Below, one piece after another: positions 1-5,224 of a stretch of DNA of 5,224 bases. Source of the DNA: Chitinophagales bacterium. Its GTDB lineage: Bacteria; Bacteroidota; Bacteroidia; Chitinophagales; JAHDHT01. Position numbers and translations under genes: made by a program. The DNA is taken from NCBI GenBank assembly GCA_020631175.1, contig JAHDHT010000009.1, positions 1-5,224 of the forward strand, given 5' to 3'. Position 1 is the first letter of the stretch, and each line of letters begins with the position of its first letter. The notes beneath the pieces are model-generated. The model did no database searches. It was not told where the DNA came from and worked only from the letters and a program-made list of their open reading frames with translations.

Positions 1-2619
1 CCGATTGTAACACTTGATGTAAAAAAGAGATCAGGAGAGAATTTAATTGATGCTTCGGATAAAATCAAAGTAATTATTGAAGAAGCGAAAGCTGAATTCC
101 CTGAAGAACTTACTTTAAGCCTTACGAATGATACTTCGAAATTTACAAGAAGTATGGTGAGTAATCTTGAGAATAGTATTATTTCAGGTGTTATTCTCGT
201 TGTCTTAGTTCTGCTTTTCTTTTTAGGATTAAGAAATGCAATGTTCGTTGGAATTGCAATTCCACTTTCTATGTTTATGGGTATCGGACTTTTAAATATG
301 ATGGGTGTAACGCTCAACATGATGGTTCTGTTCTCACTTATTCTTGCACTTGGTATGCTGGTGGATAATGGAATCGTGGTCGTCGAAAATATTTATCGGC
401 TCATGGATGAAGAAGGCCTGTCTCCGGTACAGGCGGCTAAAGAAGGAGTTGGTGAAGTGGCATGGCCAATTATTACATCAACTGCAACTACGCTTGCTGC
501 TTTCCTTCCACTTTTATTTTGGAAGGATATAATGGGCGAATTTTTTAAATACATGCCGATCACTTTAATACTCGTTTTAATATCTTCCTTATTCGTTGCC
601 TTGGTTATCAATCCGGTACTTACTGCAATGTATATGAAAGTGGAACGAAAAGGTGAAAAAACAAAATGGATCATATTTATAGTTACTGTCCTATTGTTTT
701 TAATCGCCGGTTTTGCAGCAAGACAAAGTGGAATGCTGGTAGTAGGTGGAATATTAATTGTGCTTGCAGGTATTATTGTGCTTAATAAATTTGTCTTAAC
801 ACCTTTATCTTTCTTGTTCCGAAATCATGGCTTGCCATTTTTGGAGAAAATGTATTCTTATGTAATACGTGCAGCTCTATGGGGCCCCGTTCCTATCATT
901 TTAATAGTAGTAACTATGGCTTTATTTATGATGAGTATGGGCTTTTATTGGGGAGGAAATCCAAAGACCGCTGTGTTCCCGGAGAATGAACCAAACTATG
1001 TAAATATTTTTATTCAAAAACCAATTGGTTCTGATATTGAATTCACTAATGAATTAGTTTTAGAAATTGAAGAAGATTTAAAAGGTGTTTTGGATGGATA
1101 TGATTACATGATCGAATCAGTATTGGCACAGGTTGGTGAAGGAACTTCAGATCCGTCCGCAGGCCCATCACAAGGTGCCTCTCCAAATAAAGCAAGAATT
1201 AATGTTGTCTTTATGGAGTTTGACAAAAGAGGTGGCAAAAGTACCAATGAATTATTGACGGATATGCGAAACTTAGTGAAGCAATATCCCGGTGTTGAAA
1301 TATCGGTAGATAAAGATGCAGCCGGTCCGCCTGTAGGTAAACCGATCAACATTGAAGTTTCCGGTGAAGATTATGAAAAGCTAATTGAAATTACAGAAGA
1401 TGTGAAAACGTATCTAGATGATTTTGATGTACCTGGCGTCGAAGCATTAAAAACCGATCTTGAAACCGGTAAACCGGAAATGGTTTTAAACATCGATAGA
1501 GATAAAGCAAGAAGACTTGGTTTAAGTACCGGTCAGATTTCTTCAAATATAAGAACAGCTGTTTTCGGAAAAGAGATTTCGAAATTTAAAGAAGGGGAAG
1601 ATGAGTATCCAATATGGGTGCGTTTTCAGGATGAAGACCGTTATGATCTTGGTTCAATTTTGAATCAAAAAGTAACCTTCAGAAATAATCAGGGGCAAAT
1701 GGTGCAAGTGCCTATTAGTTCTGTAGTAGATAAAAAGTATTCTTCTACTTACGGTTCTGTAAAAAGGAAAGACCTTGATAAAGTAATAACTATTTATTCT
1801 AACGTTGAAGCAGGTTACACCGGTCCTGATATTGTAGCAAAGTATAAAGACTATATGGAAGCCTATGAAATGCCTGACGGTTATGCATATAAGTTTACAG
1901 GAGAACAGGAAGAGGCTGATAAGTCTGTTGAGTTTATGTCAAGAGCTTTTATGATTGCTGTTGCTTTAATCTTTTTGATTATGGTTACACAGTTTAACTC
2001 AGTAATATCTCCTTTCATAATTCTATTTACGGTATTGATGTCTTTTATCGGTGTTTTCTTCGGTTATGGAATGTATAATATGGATTTCATTTTTATCATG
2101 TCCGGATTAGGAATAATTTCACTTGCAGGAGTAGTGGTAAATAATGGAATTGTGCTGGTCGATTATATAAATCTGCTGCGGCAAAGAAGAAGAGCAAAAT
2201 ATGATATCGACGATTCATATAAGCTTTCTAAGGCAGATGTGAAAGATACTATTATGAAGGCAGGTGAGTTACGATTAAGACCTGTACTCTTAACCGCTAT
2301 CACTACCGTTTTAGGATTAATTCCTTTAGCAATGGGGATTAATATTAATTTCACAACCTTGCTTTCAAATTTAGATCCACAATTTTATGTTGGAGGAGAT
2401 AATGCCATATTCTGGGGGCCAATGGCTTGGGCAGTTATTTTCGGTTTAATATTCGCCACCTTCCTTACTTTAGTTATTGTGCCGGTATTGTATTACTTAG
2501 CCGATCGAATGATGTATGGATTTGCGTGGATTCAGAAAAAATTATTTAATAAAGATTTTAAAGTTTATCAATCAAAGAAGGAATTGAAAACGGCAAAAGT
2601 AAAAGTCTCAAAAAAGTAA
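1..2619 (+). CDS. RND efflux permease, AcrB-like (HAE-1 type), 5' end cut off
   Basis: This is the inner-membrane proton-driven pump subunit of a tripartite efflux system that normally works with a periplasmic adaptor and a TolC-like channel. The frame is open from base 1, giving 872 visible residues; the ATG at 154 is internal, because the upstream codons already match the end of the first periplasmic porter region (FPEEL, then NDTSKFTR) leading into TM2. Visible segments by hydrophobicity and AcrB comparison: TM2 about 60-76, TM3 81-101, TM4 106-131 with LVDNGIVVVENI, TM5 152-173, TM6 183-208, an extra hydrophobic pair at 223-240 and 245-265, TM7 295-315, second periplasmic porter/docking region about 321-641, TM8 645-663, TM9 670-691, TM10 695-723 with VVVNNGIVLVDY, TM11 758-778 and TM12 803-832, then a Lys-rich cytoplasmic tail. 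The AcrB D407 equivalent (D122) and T978 equivalent (T765) are present; D408 is Asn123 and K940 is Asn714. The metal-pump (CusA-type) signature is absent. The substrate cannot be read from the sequence. The TonB receptor gene follows 4 bases after the stop. Confidence 0.95.
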   Translation, partial: PIVTLDVKKRSGENLIDASDKIKVIIEEAKAEFPEELTLSLTNDTSKFTRSMVSNLENSIISGVILVVLVLLFFLGLRNAMFVGIAIPLSMFMGIGLLNMMGVTLNMMVLFSLILALGMLVDNGIVVVENIYRLMDEEGLSPVQAAKEGVGEVAWPIITSTATTLAAFLPLLFWKDIMGEFFKYMPITLILVLISSLFVALVINPVLTAMYMKVERKGEKTKWIIFIVTVLLFLIAGFAARQSGMLVVGGILIVLAGIIVLNKFVLTPLSFLFRNHGLPFLEKMYSYVIRAALWGPVPIILIVVTMALFMMSMGFYWGGNPKTAVFPENEPNYVNIFIQKPIGSDIEFTNELVLEIEEDLKGVLDGYDYMIESVLAQVGEGTSDPSAGPSQGASPNKARINVVFMEFDKRGGKSTNELLTDMRNLVKQYPGVEISVDKDAAGPPVGKPINIEVSGEDYEKLIEITEDVKTYLDDFDVPGVEALKTDLETGKPEMVLNIDRDKARRLGLSTGQISSNIRTAVFGKEISKFKEGEDEYPIWVRFQDEDRYDLGSILNQKVTFRNNQGQMVQVPISSVVDKKYSSTYGSVKRKDLDKVITIYSNVEAGYTGPDIVAKYKDYMEAYEMPDGYAYKFTGEQEEADKSVEFMSRAFMIAVALIFLIMVTQFNSVISPFIILFTVLMSFIGVFFGYGMYNMDFIFIMSGLGIISLAGVVVNNGIVLVDYINLLRQRRRAKYDIDDSYKLSKADVKDTIMKAGELRLRPVLLTAITTVLGLIPLAMGININFTTLLSNLDPQFYVGGDNAIFWGPMAWAVIFGLIFATFLTLVIVPVLYYLADRMMYGFAWIQKKLFNKDFKVYQSKKELKTAKVKVSKK

Positions 2620-2626
2620 ATTAATG
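2617..2626 (+). other. 4-base gene junction, probable translational coupling
   Basis: The pump stop codon TAA (2617-2619) and the receptor ATG (2624-2626) are only 4 bases apart. The leader is A-rich with no purine-rich Shine-Dalgarno match, as is usual in Bacteroidota. The receptor frame has a stop at 2600-2602 and no other ATG, GTG or TTG before 2624, so this start is effectively forced. Ribosomes ending on the pump gene could reinitiate here; that is inferred from spacing only. There is no room for a promoter or terminator in the gap. Confidence 0.7.
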
Positions 2627-4987
2627 TTTAGACAATTTGTAGTAACTGTTACTTTTTTGGTAGCAGCAATGTATTGCTTTGCGCAGCAAAATACCGTTAG
2701 CGGAACCGTTTCCGATGCCGAAACAGCCGAAACTTTGATTGGGGTTAATGTTTACATTGAAGAAATTCCGGGCACAGGTGCTTCTACCAATGAATACGGT
2801 TTTTATTCAATATCTCTAGACCCGGGCGAATATACTTTTGTATATAGTTACATCGGTTACGATTTATTAAAGCAGAAAGTGGATTTAAGGAGCGGAGATC
2901 AAACGGTAAACATCTCCATGGGTTATGAAGAAGCTGCTTTAGAAGAAATTGTAATTAAAGGCGAAAAAGAAAATGCTGTAATTACCAATACAGAAGTCGG
3001 TGTTGAAAATATCGATGTTAAAGAAGTAGATAAAATTCCGGTTTTATTTGGTGAAAAGGATGTTTTAAAAACAATTCAATTATTGCCTGGTGTAAAACCG
3101 GCAGGAGAAGGAAATTCAGGTTTCTTTGTTCGGGGTGGTTCAGCTGATCAGAATTTAATTTTATTAGATGAAGCTCCGGTATATAATGCTTCGCATCTAT
3201 TAGGTTTTTTCTCTGTATTTAATTCTGATGCAATCAAAGATCTGAAATTGTACAAAGGAAGTATTCCTGCCGAATACGGTGGTCGTCTTTCATCAGTATT
3301 AGATATTCGAATGAAGGAAGGAAATAAAAACGACTTCGGCGCAAGCGGTGGTATCGGTTTAATTTCTTCCAAACTTACTTTGGAAGGTCCGATTCAAAAA
3401 GGTAAAAGCTCTTTCATCGTTTCAGGAAGAAGAACCTACGCAGATTTGTTTTTAGCCTTAAGTAATAATGAGGACATTAAAAACTCTACATTGTACTTCT
3501 ATGATTTAAACGCAAAGATGAATTATAGATTAGGCGAAAATGATCGTTTATTTTTATCCGGCTATTTTGGAAGAGACTTTTTTGGATTCGCAGATTTCTT
3601 TGGTTTCGATTGGGGTAATACTACCGGAACATTAAGATGGAATCATATTTTTAATCCAAAGTTATTTAGTAACACCTCATTAATCTACAGCGATTACGAT
3701 TATGCTTTTGATTTTTTGGGTGGAGATTTTAAAATTAATTCGAGTATACGGGACTTTAATTTTAAGCATGATTATGATTATTATTTAAATAATAACAATA
3801 CCATGCACTTTGGTGTAAATGCTATTTATCACATTTTTGATCCGGGTCAGGTATCGGTTGCTGAAGATAGTGGATTTGCTGAGCAGGAATTAGAAGATCG
3901 TTATGCTATTGAATCTGCCGTTTATATTTCTAATGAACAAAAAATCGGAAATAAATTAAATCTGGATTATGGATTAAGAGGCTATAATTTTAGTCAACTT
4001 GGTCCTGGTGATATTTATTCTTTCGATACGGAAGGAAATATTACAGACACAACAACTTATGATAGTAATGAGGTAGTTGCTTCTTATTGGGGGCTTGCTC
4101 CGAGATTTTCTGCAAGTTATGTTTTGAATGAGCAGACTTCAGTAAAAGCCGCTTATGCAAGAACATATCAAAATCTTCATTTATTATCTAATGCAACTTC
4201 ATCTACCCCAACAGATGTATGGTTGCCAAGTAGTAATAATATCCAACCTGAAGTATCTGATCAAATTGGTTTAGGATACTTTTTGAACTTCAAACAGAAC
4301 ACATACGAATTTTCTTCAGAGATATATTATAAGTGGTTGCAGAATGCAATCGATTATAAGCCGGGTGCACAGGTAACCCTTAATCCTACCGTTGAAGGTG
4401 ATTTATATTTTGGTCGTGGCAGAGCATATGGTTTAGAATTATATTTAAAAAAGAAGAAAGGTTTATTTACAGGATGGATATCATATACTTTAGCTCGCTC
4501 GGAAAGACAGTTTGAAGAAATTAATGATAATTCATGGTACCCGGCAAAACAGGATAGAACACATGATATTTCAATCGTTGGTATTTATCAGTTAACCGAA
4601 AGATTAAATGTTTCCGGTACGTGGGTTTATTACACAGGAAATGCGGTTACTTTTCCTTCCGGAAAATACCAGGTTAATGGTCAGACCGTTTATTATTACG
4701 ACGAACGTAATGGTGACCGTATGCCTGATTATCATCGACTCGATTTAGGTGTAACCCTTGAAAATAAAAAGTATAAAACGGCAATAGATCCCGAGACAGG
4801 TAATACGATGAAGGTGCCTAAAAAATGGCAATCAAGTTGGAATTTTTCGGTGTATAATGCATACGCAAGAGAAAACGCATATTCTATAACGTTTGAAGAA
4901 CAGGAAGATAATCCGGCTCAGGTAGACGCCGTTCGTCTTGCCTTGTTTAAAATTGTTCCTTCTGTATCTTATAACTTCCAGTTTTAA
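2624..4987 (+). CDS. TonB-dependent outer-membrane receptor with carboxypeptidase-regulatory-like domain
   Basis: This is a 787-residue outer-membrane beta-barrel that should import a substrate using TonB-ExbBD energy. Residues 1-20 are a signal peptide (hydrophobic core FVVTVTFLVAAMY, likely cleavage CFA|QQ). Residues about 24-98 form a carboxypeptidase-regulatory-like beta-sandwich (VSGTVSDAETAETLIGVNV, then TNEYGFYSISLDPGEY and FSYIGY-like strands). A TonB-box-like stretch, LEEIVIKG, lies at 106-113. The plug covers about 118-230, with LLPGVKPAGEGNSGFFVRGG (153-172), the LLDEAPVYNASHLLGFFSVF region, and AEYGGRLSSVLDIRMKEGN at its end. The barrel fills the rest and carries family-typical motifs: IQPEVSDQ near 540, WYPAKQDRTHD (638-648) and YYTGNAVTFPSGKY (669-682). 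It ends in aromatic F787 (SVSYNFQF), fitting the C-terminal signal for barrel assembly. There is no STN domain, so it lacks the FecA-type signalling module. It is shorter than SusC proteins (about 1000 residues) and its partner is not SusD-like. The ligand is unknown. It sits between the RND pump gene and a DUF4249-like lipoprotein gene, probably in one operon. Confidence 0.95.
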   Translation: MFRQFVVTVTFLVAAMYCFAQQNTVSGTVSDAETAETLIGVNVYIEEIPGTGASTNEYGFYSISLDPGEYTFVYSYIGYDLLKQKVDLRSGDQTVNISMGYEEAALEEIVIKGEKENAVITNTEVGVENIDVKEVDKIPVLFGEKDVLKTIQLLPGVKPAGEGNSGFFVRGGSADQNLILLDEAPVYNASHLLGFFSVFNSDAIKDLKLYKGSIPAEYGGRLSSVLDIRMKEGNKNDFGASGGIGLISSKLTLEGPIQKGKSSFIVSGRRTYADLFLALSNNEDIKNSTLYFYDLNAKMNYRLGENDRLFLSGYFGRDFFGFADFFGFDWGNTTGTLRWNHIFNPKLFSNTSLIYSDYDYAFDFLGGDFKINSSIRDFNFKHDYDYYLNNNNTMHFGVNAIYHIFDPGQVSVAEDSGFAEQELEDRYAIESAVYISNEQKIGNKLNLDYGLRGYNFSQLGPGDIYSFDTEGNITDTTTYDSNEVVASYWGLAPRFSASYVLNEQTSVKAAYARTYQNLHLLSNATSSTPTDVWLPSSNNIQPEVSDQIGLGYFLNFKQNTYEFSSEIYYKWLQNAIDYKPGAQVTLNPTVEGDLYFGRGRAYGLELYLKKKKGLFTGWISYTLARSERQFEEINDNSWYPAKQDRTHDISIVGIYQLTERLNVSGTWVYYTGNAVTFPSGKYQVNGQTVYYYDERNGDRMPDYHRLDLGVTLENKKYKTAIDPETGNTMKVPKKWQSSWNFSVYNAYARENAYSITFEEQEDNPAQVDAVRLALFKIVPSVSYNFQF

Positions 4988-5000
4988 AAATAATAACATG
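4985..5000 (+). other. 10-base junction with three in-phase TAA codons before lipoprotein start
   Basis: The receptor stop TAA (4985-4987) is followed in the same phase by AAA and two more TAA codons (4991-4993 and 4994-4996), then C and the ATG at 4998. The backup stops make readthrough into the next gene unlikely. The 10-base leader is almost pure A/T and has no Shine-Dalgarno sequence. No hairpin or T-run is present, so this is not an intrinsic terminator and transcription should continue into the lipoprotein gene. Confidence 0.6.
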
Positions 5001-5224
5001 CAAGCATATAAATATATATTTTACTTAGTAGTCATTTGCGGGTTAATCGCATGTGAAGAGGTAATTGATTTGCCAATTGATAATAGTGATCCGGTTTTTG
5101 TGATTGAAGGTTATGTTTATGATCTTCCTGATCTCTCAGAAATAAGAATTTCAAGAACAAGCGATGTTTATGAAGAACTCGAAGTCGATTTTGTAAGTAA
5201 TGCTCAGGTAACTGTTAATAATGA
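4998..5224 (+). CDS. DUF4249-like lipoprotein, 3' end cut off
   Basis: The ATG at 4998 opens a frame that is still open at the window edge, giving 75 complete residues. The N-terminus is a lipoprotein signal peptide: hydrophobic core YIFYLVVICGLIA and a lipobox-like LIAC, with lipidated Cys19 (codon 5052-5054). The mature part begins C-EEVIDLP and continues with FVIEGYVYD, EIRISRTSDVYE and VSNAQVTVNN. That order (acidic Cys-flanking residues and VIDLP; a V-EG strand; an I-R-SRT strand; an S-A-VTV strand) is the pattern I know from the start of Bacteroidota DUF4249 proteins, which are usually some 250-400 residues long and often encoded beside TonB-dependent receptors of the type found just upstream. 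The role is unestablished; by gene pairing it may act with the receptor at the cell surface. Two acidic residues right after the Cys resemble a Bacteroidota surface-export signal. The family call rests on only 75 residues; the lipoprotein call is firmer. Confidence 0.8.
   Translation, partial: MQAYKYIFYLVVICGLIACEEVIDLPIDNSDPVFVIEGYVYDLPDLSEIRISRTSDVYEELEVDFVSNAQVTVNN

Noticed and set aside
154..156. ATG at 154 as the true start of the pump gene
   Set aside because: The same frame is open back to base 1 and codes for recognisable permease sequence (KRSGENLIDASDKIK, then DTSKFTR). A start at 154 would remove TM1 and the first porter domain.
393..674. Minus-strand open frame of 93 codons inside the pump gene
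   Set aside because: It lies wholly opposite conserved TM4-TM6 coding sequence, and its translation shows no recognisable domain. The same applies to minus-strand frames at 1104-1352, 2163-2354 and 3148-3372 and the plus-strand frame at 344-532.
1459..1480. Short repeated ACCGGTAAACCGG-like motif as a possible regulatory site
   Set aside because: It lies within conserved pump coding sequence (ETGKPEMVL) and is explained by the codons; no second copy in an intergenic position was seen.
2624..2686. Lipoprotein signal on the TonB receptor because of Cys18
   Set aside because: The residues before the Cys are AAMY, which do not fit a lipobox. A standard signal peptidase I site (CFA before QQ) fits better and is normal for a barrel protein.
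2624..4987. SusC-type (RagA) receptor for glycans
   Set aside because: The protein is about 200 residues shorter than typical SusC, lacks the usual SusC plug wording, and its neighbour begins like DUF4249 and not SusD. The N-terminal regulatory-like domain alone is shared by both groups.
4981..5000. Intrinsic terminator after the receptor gene
   Set aside because: The sequence is A/T-rich but has no inverted repeat, and the next gene starts only 10 bases later.

Overview
The window is a nearly gap-free stretch of three plus-strand genes from an AT-rich member of the Bacteroidota, by overall style probably a Cytophagales/Flavobacteriia-like environmental lineage. The phylum call rests on three points: a TonB-dependent receptor with an N-terminal carboxypeptidase-regulatory-like domain, a following lipoprotein that resembles the Bacteroidota-restricted DUF4249 family, and start codons with A/T-rich leaders and no Shine-Dalgarno sequence. 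The genus cannot be named from the sequence.

Layout: (1) Positions 1-2619 hold the 3' part of an RND-superfamily inner-membrane efflux permease (AcrB-like, HAE-1 type). The reading frame is open from base 1, so the gene starts upstream of the window; about 280 N-terminal residues are missing by comparison with AcrB. (2) After a 4-base gap, positions 2624-4987 encode a complete 787-residue outer-membrane TonB-dependent receptor with signal peptide, regulatory-like domain, plug and barrel. (3) After a 10-base gap, a lipoprotein gene starts at 4998 and runs off the right edge; its 75 visible residues look like the start of a DUF4249 protein. No intergenic stretch is long enough for an ordinary promoter or terminator, so the three genes are probably one transcript whose promoter lies upstream of the window.

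How they may work together: receptor plus DUF4249 lipoprotein is a recurrent Bacteroidota pair, plausibly an outer-membrane uptake or surface complex. Its position directly behind an RND pump is the most interesting point of the window, since it could join export from the periplasm to import through the outer membrane. The substrate is unknown, and plain co-transcription without shared function is also possible. The pump itself departs from AcrB in several places: an added hydrophobic hairpin between TM6 and TM7, an Asp/Asn and Asn replacement in the proton-relay positions, a Ser/Pro/Gly-rich switch loop, and a lengthened TM11-TM12 loop. I found no mobile element, RNA gene, CRISPR array or large repeat. 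I do not see clear evidence of a wholly new system.
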